From contig CAJPTB010000097.1 in assembly GCA_905373325.1 (NCBI GenBank), positions 1 to 7,011 of the forward strand: a stretch of 7,011 nucleotides of DNA. The letters are read 5' to 3'. This DNA is from an uncultured Ancrocorticia sp. GTDB lineage: Bacteria; Actinomycetota; Actinomycetes; Actinomycetales; Actinomycetaceae. Position 1 is the stretch's first letter, and each line of letters opens with the position of its first letter. Made by a program: the position numbers and the translations under genes. Below the pieces are notes generated by a model, which did no database searches, was not told the DNA's origin, and was given only the letters and a program-made list of their open reading frames with translations. Shown here piece after piece: positions 1 to 6,795 of this stretch.

Positions 1-17
1 TGTCTTCAGGCCCCTTT

Positions 18-105
18 ATGGTTAAGCGGTTGACCTTTACTTCGCCCATTCCGCGAGGCAAAATGGAGTCGCACCTTCATCCCGAACGCAACGCTCAGCG
101 ACGCG
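18..105 (+). other. Possible true N-terminus of the first gene, in a shifted frame
   Basis: The frame of the first gene is open only from base 34 (stop TGA at 31-33) and has no ATG, GTG or TTG before TTG 106. Yet residues read upstream of 106 (SRTFIPNATLSDALEHARA) look like real coding sequence with GC-rich third positions. In a different frame, ATG 18 starts MVKRLTFTSPIPRGK, with a weak AGG 7 nt before it. The two readings meet at an A4 run (60-63): with three As instead of four, PRGK would continue directly into WSRTFIPN, giving one uninterrupted 269-aa gene. A sequencing or assembly error, a true frameshift mutation, or ribosomal slippage could each explain this. An upstream gene may end here at TAA 23-25 or TGA 31-33, overlapping ATG 18, but too little of it is visible to identify. 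Confidence 0.45.
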
Positions 106-828
106 TTGGAGCACGCCCGAGCAGCCGCAGCGGAACTGACGCAGCAGCTCGCATCCGCGCAGGAGGCCCCCGGGCAAGGCGGCGAATCTGGAAGTTCGTC
201 CCAAGCTTCCAAATCCCACGTTCTCCAAGGGATCGCCTATACGACGTCGGGCGCGAAGGCGATCGTCCGGATCGATGCCGCCGCCTCGCCGCTCGTCGAT
301 TCATCGCATGAACGCGTCCCCCTCAACACCGTGTACGAGCTGCGCCTGTGGCAGGTGATTGCCCCAGAGAGCTCCTCGGAAAGCCCCCAACCGGATAGAT
401 CCGCGAGCAATCGCGAATCAGGTGAAACAGCGAACAATTCCGAATCGAGCAAGGCGGCGAACAATTCCGATTCGAACGGCGGCGTCCTCGCCCGCGAGAT
501 TCGCTGGCTCAACGGGAACGGCCGCGCGGAGATCGTCGTCGAACGGCTTCGAGAAGGCGAAGAGCACAACGCAACCGCGCATGAAAAAGCGGAAGACGAC
601 GGGACGAACAAAGACAACGAGGCGAAAACGCTCCGCCAAGGGTGCTGGTACCGAGTGAACGAGTACCTTCAACACGGCGCGGACATCTCCGGCAAGAAAG
701 AGCTCGACGAAACCGACATCATGCGCAGCATAGAGGTCTTTGTCGAGGAACCGGAGTTCAGCAAAGAGGAGCCGAAGTTCGGCAACACGGTGTTCGCCGA
801 CGAGCTCATGACCGGAAGGTGGGCATAA
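106..828 (+). CDS. Putative Csx19-like CRISPR-associated protein, start uncertain
   Basis: This 240-aa reading starts at TTG 106, which has no convincing ribosome binding site, so the start is probably further upstream. Visible parts in order: an Ala-rich helix (residues 1-20), a strand-rich segment with GIAYTTSGAKAIVRI (about 43-57), VYELRLWQV (about 78-86), a Ser/Asn/Glu-rich insert with tandem repeats (about 90-126), then AREIRWLNGNGRAEIVVERL, an acidic stretch, CWYRVNEYL and a C-terminal tail ending TGRWA. The order 'ELR-hydrophobic ... E-RW ... REYL-like' recalls Csx19 (TIGR03984), a small subunit often encoded next to TIGR03986 RAMPs in type III-D-like loci. This is recall of a pattern, not an alignment; the insert and the missing middle section make it divergent at best. 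It is the first visible gene of a + strand cluster, 74 bp before the first large RAMP gene, and is probably co-transcribed with it. No signal peptide or membrane segment is seen, so it should be cytoplasmic. Confidence 0.6.
   Translation: MEHARAAAAELTQQLASAQEAPGQGGESGSSSQASKSHVLQGIAYTTSGAKAIVRIDAAASPLVDSSHERVPLNTVYELRLWQVIAPESSSESPQPDRSASNRESGETANNSESSKAANNSDSNGGVLAREIRWLNGNGRAEIVVERLREGEEHNATAHEKAEDDGTNKDNEAKTLRQGCWYRVNEYLQHGADISGKKELDETDIMRSIEVFVEEPEFSKEEPKFGNTVFADELMTGRWA
403..483 (+). repeat. 3 x 27 bp in-frame tandem repeat in the first gene
   Basis: The second and third 27-bp units (430-456 and 457-483) share GCGAACAATTCCGA exactly and encode ANNSESSKA and ANNSDSNGG. A more diverged first unit occupies 403-429 and begins Ala-Ser-Asn. 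The repeat lies in a hydrophilic, probably disordered insert (residues 100-126) between two strand-like segments, and its period keeps the reading frame. Confidence 0.85.
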
Positions 829-885
829 GAAAGTGCGCAGAAAAATGATCGGAAGACCGGCCAGAGCACGGCGGCTCGCGGCAAC

Positions 886-894
886 AGGGAAGGA
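886..894 (+). promoter_or_regulatory. Ribosome binding site of the 831-aa RAMP gene
   Basis: AGGGAAGGA ends 8 nt before ATG 903. It is the clearest Shine-Dalgarno sequence in the window and supports this start, which also places the conserved FHSAVNRIP motif directly at the N-terminus. Confidence 0.75.
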
Positions 895-902
895 AAACTG
901 AC

Positions 903-3398
903 ATGGGCGCATTCCATTCAGCGGTCAATCGGATTCCGGTTCTTCGCCGGAGTGCGCAATACTTCGTCGCCGAAGGAGCGCTGCCAAAAGACGTCTTCGA
1001 CGATGGCAAAGCCCCCGGCCACGACCGGCTTGCGGACGAGGGATGGTCGGGCACGATCGACCTTGAGATGAAGGTCCGCACTCCGCTCGTTTTCGGGAAC
1101 CAATATAAGGAGGACGCCGAAGGCAACCGAATAAAGGAATCCGACGCAACCAAGAGGATTCCCGGCTCTAGGAACGTCATCGAAGTGCCGATGGACGGTT
1201 CAGGGCGGCCGTTCGTCAGCCCGACGATGGTCAAGGGAATGGTCTCGCGCGCCTACGAAACCTTAACGGCCTCGCGCTTCCGAGTGTTCGGCGAGCATCG
1301 TGACCCGCTCACCTATCGGGTGGACCCGTCGCAGGCAAATCAGCTCTTTCCCGCGAGGGTCTGCCGTGACAAGGCCGACAACCTCGCCGTTGAAATCCTC
1401 AACAGGAAGGGCGAGAAGAACGAGATGGCGCTTCTGGTCGACTCCCTGAACATCGAAGGCATCGAAGTCGTTCGCGAAGGCCACACGCAGCCCACCCCGA
1501 ACGCGAAAGCGCCTCAACGCCCGCGAGTACCCGGAGCCGGACTTCTTCTGCCTGCGGAGCAGGTGCTCAAGAGGTTTCGCTCATTGACTCCCCACGGGGA
1601 ACCGGTTCGTGTCGGTTTGACCCGCTTCAAAGACGGCAAGCCCGTAGTTACGCATGTGCGGCGCGAGGACACCGGTGAACTTGAAGAGTTCTTCCGTGTT
1701 ACGCGAGATCGGAGTGCCAGACCCATTGAGGTTGAGGGGTACGCCTGCCGCACAGCACCCGAAGGCAAGTTTGCAAGCGACCTGTTCGAGAACAAGAAAT
1801 ACGAGAGGTTTTTCTTCAAGATCGACTCTTTGGAGAAAGTCAAGATCGATTCTTCGGAGAAAGCCATCTCGGGAACGATTCTGCGGCTCACTGAAACGAA
1901 CATTCGCGACTACAGGCTGATTATCGAGAGCTATCGCAAAAGGTCGGACGAGTACAAGGGACCCGAACCCCATCTGCTCAATCGCGCGTCACAAAAGCGC
2001 GAGAATCGAGCCGCAAACGGCGCTTCAGCACAGGCCGACGACGAGCCCGACGACGCACCGGCGCCAGCCGGCGGCGCGCCTGCGCCGGTCCTCGCGGAGG
2101 GCGACCTCGTCTTCGTCCGCCTTGCCGCTGACAAGGTGCCCGACTGCTACGGCAAAATGCTCAAAAGCATCACCGTATGCGAAGTTCTGCCCACAATGGT
2201 CGGACGGCGAGCGTATCAAAAGAGCCCGCGGGAACTCGCTGAGAATCAGCTGGTTGCGCCCCTGAAGAATCGCGACGAGGCCTCTCCGGCCGACAGGCTT
2301 TTCGGCTACGTCGTGCAGGAAACGATGGAGAACGCAAAGGGCGGCGACGTCGCCTATCGCGGGCGCGTCTCCTTCGGGCCGGTCGACTCGTCCGGCGCGA
2401 AAGTGTGCTGCAAGGAGAAGAAGCTGGCGCCGCTGCTCGAGCCGAAGGTCTCTTCCGCCCGGCGCTTCCTGACGGGCTCCGACGGCACCACTCTTCGCGT
2501 CAAAAGAGACAATGAGAACGCCGGCAACGCTCCAAATGAGAAAAAACAAGAAGCCAGCGCCAAAGAAGAAAAAGAGGAACGGCGTCTCCTTGCCCGGAGA
2601 GAGTATTTCGGGCCGGGGCAGCTCCTCGGCGCAGCGGCCTACCCCGTTCACCGCGAACCGCAAGTCGACGAAACCGGCTTCCTCAGAAGCGCAACCGAGC
2701 TTCCCCAGCTCGACCTCGAGCAAGGCAACGACGACGTCCGGATCACCGCCAAAACTTGGATCAAAGCCGGAAGCTCGCTCAAGTGCACCTTGCGTTTCGA
2801 AAATCTCAGCAAATTCGAGCTGGCGGCCCTCGTGTGGGTGCTCACTCCGGAAAACCTCGTCCCGTTGGAGGCACGCAAGCGCGCTGAGAACACTGAAGGC
2901 AAGGCCAAAGGCGAAGCCGGCAAAGGGGACGGCGAGGAACCCGCCAAACCCGTCGGATTCCTGCGAATGGGCTTGGGCAAACCGTTCGGTCTGGGCACCG
3001 TGGAAGTTCGCATCGCCGAAGGCAGCCTGAAAGCCTGGCGCGGGCGAAGTCTCGCGAAATCTTACGAATCGCTGGAGGCATGCCTCGGTTTCGGGGCCAA
3101 GACGCGCAAGCCGTCAAGGTTCTCCTTGAAGAAGCTCATGCGCGAGGTCGATCCCGATCGCCGCTTGGACCTCGACCGCCTGCCATGGATCCAGGCGATG
3201 CAGCGTGCGGCCTACGGCTATGACGACGGCGTCGAAGTGCGTTATATGTCCCTGGCCGAAAATAAGGCGAACAACCAGACGAACAGCAAAACCGGCGAAC
3301 CGCAGGAAGGCCGCGGTTTGTCGCCTGCTGACCTCTGCAGCTCTTCGCCGAGCACCAAAACATACCGTCCGTCCCCAATGCGAATTTCGACGGAATAA
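903..3398 (+). CDS. Large CRISPR-associated RAMP protein, TIGR03986 family (copy 1)
   Basis: This 831-aa protein is predicted to be a Cas7-type RAMP subunit of a type III-like CRISPR effector, binding crRNA and guiding contact with target RNA. Family landmarks in order: FHSAVNRIP (4-12), GHDR followed by a first strand TIDLEMKVRTPLVFG (from 51), FVSPTMVKGMVSRAYETLT (from 104; the 'SxxxKGMxR' helix typical of RAMPs), YERFFFKID (300-308), MVGRRAYQKSP (432-442), RLFGYV (465-470) then a strand with RGRVSFGPV, LTPENLVP (from 647), and the Gly-rich loop MGLGKPFGLG (689-698). This arrangement looks like two RAMP folds in one chain, as in the double-Cas7 subunits of III-D complexes; that comparison is inference. 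Variable loops include an 8-residue duplication (306-321), an Ala/Pro/Asp-rich linker (about 370-397) and a Lys/Glu-rich stretch (about 539-560). I cannot identify a catalytic residue. The start is supported by a strong ribosome binding site. The gene is followed 18 bp later by a paralogue. It is longer than the members I recall. Confidence 0.9.
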   Translation: MGAFHSAVNRIPVLRRSAQYFVAEGALPKDVFDDGKAPGHDRLADEGWSGTIDLEMKVRTPLVFGNQYKEDAEGNRIKESDATKRIPGSRNVIEVPMDGSGRPFVSPTMVKGMVSRAYETLTASRFRVFGEHRDPLTYRVDPSQANQLFPARVCRDKADNLAVEILNRKGEKNEMALLVDSLNIEGIEVVREGHTQPTPNAKAPQRPRVPGAGLLLPAEQVLKRFRSLTPHGEPVRVGLTRFKDGKPVVTHVRREDTGELEEFFRVTRDRSARPIEVEGYACRTAPEGKFASDLFENKKYERFFFKIDSLEKVKIDSSEKAISGTILRLTETNIRDYRLIIESYRKRSDEYKGPEPHLLNRASQKRENRAANGASAQADDEPDDAPAPAGGAPAPVLAEGDLVFVRLAADKVPDCYGKMLKSITVCEVLPTMVGRRAYQKSPRELAENQLVAPLKNRDEASPADRLFGYVVQETMENAKGGDVAYRGRVSFGPVDSSGAKVCCKEKKLAPLLEPKVSSARRFLTGSDGTTLRVKRDNENAGNAPNEKKQEASAKEEKEERRLLARREYFGPGQLLGAAAYPVHREPQVDETGFLRSATELPQLDLEQGNDDVRITAKTWIKAGSSLKCTLRFENLSKFELAALVWVLTPENLVPLEARKRAENTEGKAKGEAGKGDGEEPAKPVGFLRMGLGKPFGLGTVEVRIAEGSLKAWRGRSLAKSYESLEACLGFGAKTRKPSRFSLKKLMREVDPDRRLDLDRLPWIQAMQRAAYGYDDGVEVRYMSLAENKANNQTNSKTGEPQEGRGLSPADLCSSSPSTKTYRPSPMRISTE
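1212..1262 (+). repeat. 51-bp block identical to 3924-3974 in the paralogue (copy A)
   Basis: These 51 bases match 3924-3974 base for base, including all synonymous positions. The next bases on both sides differ (G versus T before, T versus C after). The block encodes 17 residues starting FVSPTMVKGM, the most conserved helix of the family. Confidence 0.95.
1818..1865 (+). repeat. 2 x 24 bp in-frame duplication in copy 1 of the RAMP
   Basis: Units 1818-1841 and 1842-1865 both read AAGATCGA-TCTT--GGAGAAAG-C and encode KIDSLEKV and KIDSSEKA (residues 306-313 and 314-321), directly after YERFFF. The paralogue has only one KMD at this place and no duplication, so the expansion happened in this copy after the genes split. 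Confidence 0.85.
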
Positions 3399-3416
3399 AA
3401 CGTTTGGAAACCCACT

Positions 3417-6344
3417 ATGAGTGAGAAAAACACCGACGAGTCTCGCGCTACCGGTCATGCGCCGAAAGATTTCCAACCGTTCCATTCGGCCGTCAATCGG
3501 ATACCGCTGCTTCGGGAAACGGCACAAGCTCAGGCAGCAGAGGCACAAGCTCGTGCAAAGGAGGCACAAACTCACGCAACGGACGTTCGCAACGCCGTCG
3601 GCGCATTCCCCAAGACGCTCTTCGACGACGGCGTCGCCAGCGGTCACGACCGCCTGAAGCCCGATAGGTGGTCGGGCTCGATCGACGTGGAGATGACGGT
3701 TCACACCCCTCTGGTCTTCGGGAAGCATGACGACGCCCAAGAACATGACGGCGACCAAAAGCACGACGGCACCCAAAAGCACGACGACGCCCAAAAACAT
3801 GACGACGCCCAAAAGCACGACGGCGACCAAAGCGGCACGGAGGAGGACAGCGAGGCCCCCACCAGCGAGGTCTCGGGAAGCCTCCGAAGCGAAGAATGCG
3901 AGGACGGCACGCCCGAAGAGCCTTTCGTCAGCCCGACGATGGTCAAGGGAATGGTCTCGCGCGCCTACGAAACCCTGACAGCCTCGCGTTTTCGGGTGTT
4001 CGGCGCGCATCCGTCCTCTTCAAACAAGCTGCGGCGCACCGACTCGTTCCATCGCGCCCAGCTCACATATAGGGGCGATCCGGCCAGCGCTCTCATGCTT
4101 GTTCCGGTGCGAGTGGAGGAGGCACGCGGCGACGGCTCCCTGAAGCTCGAGCTGCTGCGGGGAACGACGCCGCACGAATCGGTGCGCAGCTCCGACGACG
4201 GCACGAAGGAGTACTCGATCCTGAGGGCGGCGGCGCTCCCCGACCGCGAAAGCAAGCACATCAAACCCGTCAACAAGAAGTCTTTCAAGGAAGCCCGCCG
4301 CCTCGCCCCGCACGGCGAGCGGGTTCGTTGCACGATGACCCTGTGCATTCAAGGTCAGCGCAAGGCCCCGCTCTACGCTTTTTGGGTAGTCACAGACATT
4401 TTCGACGACGCCGGAAAGAAGCACCGCCTCTTCAACGTCGGCGAGGAGATCGTCTCTTTTTCCAGTTCGACAATGGAGAGGTCGGCACGCGACCTTCAAG
4501 GCGACTCGAAAGAACGGCGGGACAGATCGGGAAGACGGCCGGGCGAATCGGAAAGACGGCCGGGCGAATCGGAGAAGAACGGCATCCGCAACCGGGACGC
4601 GCACTGCGGAAAGCCTGAGACAAGAACCGCCTGGGGCTACGCCTACCGCACAGCCCCCGACGGCAAATCCGCGGGTCAATTGTTCGAGAAGAAACACGAT
4701 GAGCGCTTCTTCTTCAAGATGGACCCGAACCAAAGCGAGTTCGCCGTCGCGCCCTCGTCCGTCCACCAATCCTACAAGGACATCATCGCCAGCTATCTGT
4801 CCCTCAGAAGACAGGAGATAGAGAAGGGTGAAAGGGCGGAAGCGCCTCTGCCCAATCGTTTCACCCGTATGGCGGACAAGAGCGAGTCCAACCCCGGCGA
4901 TCCAGACTTTGCGGCGCTCGAGAAAGGCGACCTTGCATACGCGGTGCTCGACGCAGACCAGACCACGGTCCGCGAACTCGTTCCCGTCATGGTCGGACGG
5001 CGCGCCTACTCGAAGAGCCCGTGGGAGCTCGCGAAGGATCAGAAGGCTCTTCCGCTTTCTGAGGCCGGGGAGGCTTCGGCGGCCGATCGGCTTTTCGGAT
5101 ACGTCGTGCAGAAAACCGGAGGCGACGAGGCTCAGAGCGGCTTTCCCGGCGACGTCGCCCTTCGCGGACGAATCGAGTTCGGCCCGATCGACGCCTCTGG
5201 GCCGAACGCGTTCGACCCCTCGCTGAAAACCGTGTGCAAGCTGAAGGAGCCACGTTTTCTGCCGCCGTTGCTGGAGCCCAAACCGTCTTCAGCCCGAAGG
5301 TTCATTACGGATGAAGAGGGCAAGACGCCAAGCCCAGCGGCTGCGGGCGCCCCGGCACTGGACAGCGCGGCAGCGTCGGAAAGCGCGGCGGCCAAGGCGA
5401 ATGCTCAAGATTCGAGCCGTCAGGCGATTGCGCGCAGTGAGTGTTTCTCACGCGGGCAATTCTTGGGAATCGCCGCATACCCCGTGCACCGTTGCCGTTT
5501 GGGGCGGAACGAGCTTCCCTCGGCGGGCGGGCAAATCCTTGCCAATGGAAAGGAGACTGAAGAGAACGTCAAGGTTTCCCTCCTCGTCACCTCGTTCATA
5601 CAGGCAGGTTCGGTATTGCGTTGCCGGATCCGTTTCACAGACCTCGCCCAGGAGGAACTCGCAGCCCTCCTGTGGGTTCTCACGCCGGAGAACCTCGTGC
5701 CGCGAAGCGTGCGAGACAGGCGCACCCATGCTGAAAGGGAGGGAAGCCGGGTGGAATCCTCTGCGACCAAGCCGCCGATCGGATACTTGCGCATGGGCCT
5801 GGGCAAACCGCTCGGGCTAGGCGTCGTCGAGGCGAGAGCCACGAGCATGACGGCGCACAAAGGCGGGGACCTCGCGGAAAGATATGAGTCACTGGACGGA
5901 TGCCTCGGCCACATGCCGACAGGGCCCGAAAGCCCGTCGCCCGGCATCGCGGACTTCTCTTCCGTTCTCGGAAGGTTCAAGCTCGACGAACAGCCCTGGG
6001 TCGAGGCGATGCAGCGAGCGGCATACGGGTACGACGACGTTCGGCAAGGCGAGCAGGGCAAGGCCCGCGAGGTCGAAGTTCGCTATATGACACTCGAAGA
6101 AAACAGAGCCAACAATCAGACGGTGACTCCCCCAAGAAAGAAAGGAGAAAGGAAAGACGTCCAACCGCCCGCCGGGTCCCCGGCGAAAGGCAGGGGGCTT
6201 TCCCCCATCGACCTTTTCGGCTCAATGGCGGAACAACCGCTGACCGTCCAGCCCAGAAAACAGAAGAAAAAGAGAAAGTCATCGGGCGGCAGATCGAGGG
6301 AGAAAGGCAAGAATGACGGAAAGAGAGCGAGATCAAAGAAGTAG
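3417..6344 (+). CDS. Very large CRISPR-associated RAMP protein, TIGR03986 family (copy 2)
   Basis: This 975-aa protein is a collinear paralogue of the preceding gene and is predicted to fill a similar Cas7-type role in a type III-like effector. The same landmarks appear in the same order: FHSAVNRIP (22-30), GHDR plus strand SIDVEMTVHTPLVFG, FVSPTMVKGMVSRAYETLT (from 170), ERFFFKMD (429-436), MVGRRAYSKSP (525-535), RLFGYV (558-563), LTPENLVP (from 755), MGLGKPLGLG (793-802), and a C-terminal VRYMTLEENRANNQT shared with copy 1. The extra length comes from a 21-residue N-terminal extension, three repeat-bearing inserts (36-56, 103-138, 365-385), an Ala-rich loop near 640-665, and a Lys/Arg-rich tail (945-975, 16 of 31 residues basic) that copy 1 lacks. 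ATG 3417 has only a weak GGAAA (3406-3410), 6 nt upstream; an 18-bp gap to the previous gene suggests one operon and perhaps translational coupling. No in-frame break is seen, and third positions stay GC-rich throughout, so the gene looks functional. Confidence 0.9.
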   Translation: MSEKNTDESRATGHAPKDFQPFHSAVNRIPLLRETAQAQAAEAQARAKEAQTHATDVRNAVGAFPKTLFDDGVASGHDRLKPDRWSGSIDVEMTVHTPLVFGKHDDAQEHDGDQKHDGTQKHDDAQKHDDAQKHDGDQSGTEEDSEAPTSEVSGSLRSEECEDGTPEEPFVSPTMVKGMVSRAYETLTASRFRVFGAHPSSSNKLRRTDSFHRAQLTYRGDPASALMLVPVRVEEARGDGSLKLELLRGTTPHESVRSSDDGTKEYSILRAAALPDRESKHIKPVNKKSFKEARRLAPHGERVRCTMTLCIQGQRKAPLYAFWVVTDIFDDAGKKHRLFNVGEEIVSFSSSTMERSARDLQGDSKERRDRSGRRPGESERRPGESEKNGIRNRDAHCGKPETRTAWGYAYRTAPDGKSAGQLFEKKHDERFFFKMDPNQSEFAVAPSSVHQSYKDIIASYLSLRRQEIEKGERAEAPLPNRFTRMADKSESNPGDPDFAALEKGDLAYAVLDADQTTVRELVPVMVGRRAYSKSPWELAKDQKALPLSEAGEASAADRLFGYVVQKTGGDEAQSGFPGDVALRGRIEFGPIDASGPNAFDPSLKTVCKLKEPRFLPPLLEPKPSSARRFITDEEGKTPSPAAAGAPALDSAAASESAAAKANAQDSSRQAIARSECFSRGQFLGIAAYPVHRCRLGRNELPSAGGQILANGKETEENVKVSLLVTSFIQAGSVLRCRIRFTDLAQEELAALLWVLTPENLVPRSVRDRRTHAEREGSRVESSATKPPIGYLRMGLGKPLGLGVVEARATSMTAHKGGDLAERYESLDGCLGHMPTGPESPSPGIADFSSVLGRFKLDEQPWVEAMQRAAYGYDDVRQGEQGKAREVEVRYMTLEENRANNQTVTPPRKKGERKDVQPPAGSPAKGRGLSPIDLFGSMAEQPLTVQPRKQKKKRKSSGGRSREKGKNDGKRARSKK
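3522..3584 (+). repeat. 3 x 21 bp in-frame tandem repeat, Ala/Gln-rich, in copy 2
   Basis: Units 3522-3542, 3543-3563 and 3564-3584 each begin GCACAA and encode seven residues of the form AQxxAx(E/D) (residues 36-56). The seven-residue period with small and charged residues fits an extended helix, possibly a short coiled-coil. Copy 1 has nothing here: its chain passes straight from the HSAVNRIP region to the LPKDVFDDG region. Confidence 0.9.
3723..3830 (+). repeat. 6 x 18 bp in-frame tandem repeat, His/Asp-rich, in copy 2
   Basis: Six consecutive 18-bp units encode variants of KHDDAQ (residues 103-138), with units alternating between Asp-Ala, Gly-Asp and Gly-Thr at positions 4-5. The units differ by a few substitutions, so the array is not brand new. 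It sits immediately after the first strand (PLVFG) and before the SPTMVKGM helix, where copy 1 has an unrelated linker of different sequence. Every unit keeps His-Asp at positions 2-3. Confidence 0.95.
3924..3974 (+). repeat. 51-bp block identical to 1212-1262 in the paralogue (copy B)
   Basis: Exact partner of the block at 1212-1262, in the same frame and at the same place in the protein (from residue 170). The protein match continues after it (LTASRFRVFG), but there the codons begin to differ, so the identity is not only due to amino acid constraint. Confidence 0.95.
4508..4570 (+). repeat. 3 x 21 bp in-frame tandem repeat, Arg/Gly/Glu-rich, in copy 2
   Basis: Units 4529-4549 and 4550-4570 differ at one base and encode GRRPGES and ERRPGES; a more diverged first unit lies at 4508-4528 (residues 365-371, starting KERR). 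The repeat is part of an insert of roughly 45 residues between the RSA and GYAYRT landmarks, which are almost adjacent in copy 1. Confidence 0.88.
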
Positions 6345-6649
6345 CCCGACGCCGGGAGCGCTGTGTGTGGCTGTTGCACGCTCGTCTTGCGGTGATGCGA
6401 CTTTCAGGGCTGCGACTTTGAGCGATGGGCCATGGCGTCCGCAACTGCTGTCGCGCGTGCGCCCCGCGAGTCTCCGACTCTGGACGCCCTGACTCTGCTG
6501 TGGGGTGTGGGAGTCTTGAGGGGACACGTTTGCTGGGGTTTTGCGAAGAGACTGCTGTGCACGCGCAGATGCTGGGAAAGTTCTGACAATGGAGGGCTTT
6601 TCGGCGTCGCCCCGTCGAAAGTCGGCGCGGAAGACGGGGTTTGGGCGAT

Positions 6650-6755
6650 CGGTGGCGCATTGCCGTTTAGTGGCGAAATCCCGCACAAGTGTGGTCTAAT
6701 AGAGGCGGTGTTTACCGGTGAGTCAGGGTGCATGGATCGCCGGTGGCGATTACCG
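6650..6755 (+). promoter_or_regulatory. Three copies of a CGGTG...TTrCCG motif in the leader
   Basis: The motif occurs at 6650-6665 (CGGTGGCGCATTGCCG), 6706-6717 (CGGTGTTTACCG) and 6741-6755 (CGGTGGCGATTACCG). Each has partly complementary ends (CGG and CCG). The third overlaps a perfect 6-bp inverted repeat, ATCGCC-GGT-GGCGAT (6736-6750). The copies flank the candidate promoter, which would suit protein binding sites for array transcription or spacer acquisition, but no known regulator is recognised. Confidence 0.35.
6692..6700 (+). promoter_or_regulatory. Candidate extended -10 promoter for the CRISPR array
   Basis: TGGTCTAAT fits an extended -10 element (TG, one base, then TCTAAT, which matches TATAAT at five of six positions). 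No good -35 box is seen at the usual distance, which is tolerated in extended -10 promoters. Transcription would begin near 6707, about 90 bases before the first repeat. Confidence 0.35.
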
Positions 6756-6795
6756 TCGAGTAAACAGTGCTGCGACGCGGTTTGCAGAGACGGCA

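Larger units (their letters stand above)
6345..6795 (+). other. Non-coding leader region upstream of the CRISPR array
   Basis: No gene is supported in these 451 bases. An open frame from 6432 has no ribosome binding site, is rich in Cys and Trp, and ends inside the first CRISPR repeat; a minus-strand frame runs through the repeats themselves. The left part contains a direct repeat TGCGACTTT (6396-6404 and 6411-6419). The right part, from about 6650, is less GC-rich and holds a candidate promoter and repeated CGGTG...TTrCCG motifs. No hairpin with a T-run follows the last cas gene, so read-through from the operon into the array cannot be excluded. Its place directly before the first repeat, on the side away from the ATTGAGAC ends, fits a leader. 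Confidence 0.7.

Noticed and set aside
2025..2723. Long minus-strand open frame opposite the first RAMP gene (also 3114-4010, 4020-4769 and 5420-6061)
   Set aside because: GC-rich coding DNA often leaves the opposite strand open. These frames lie within clear + strand genes with conserved protein motifs.
2895..2930. Gly/Lys/Glu-rich stretch in the first RAMP as another tandem repeat
   Set aside because: The 12-base units are too diverged to separate from ordinary low-complexity linker sequence.
6345..6356. CCCG-ACGC-CGGG hairpin right after the stop codon of the second RAMP gene, as a terminator
   Set aside because: The stem is only 4 bp and no T-run follows, so it does not qualify as an intrinsic terminator.
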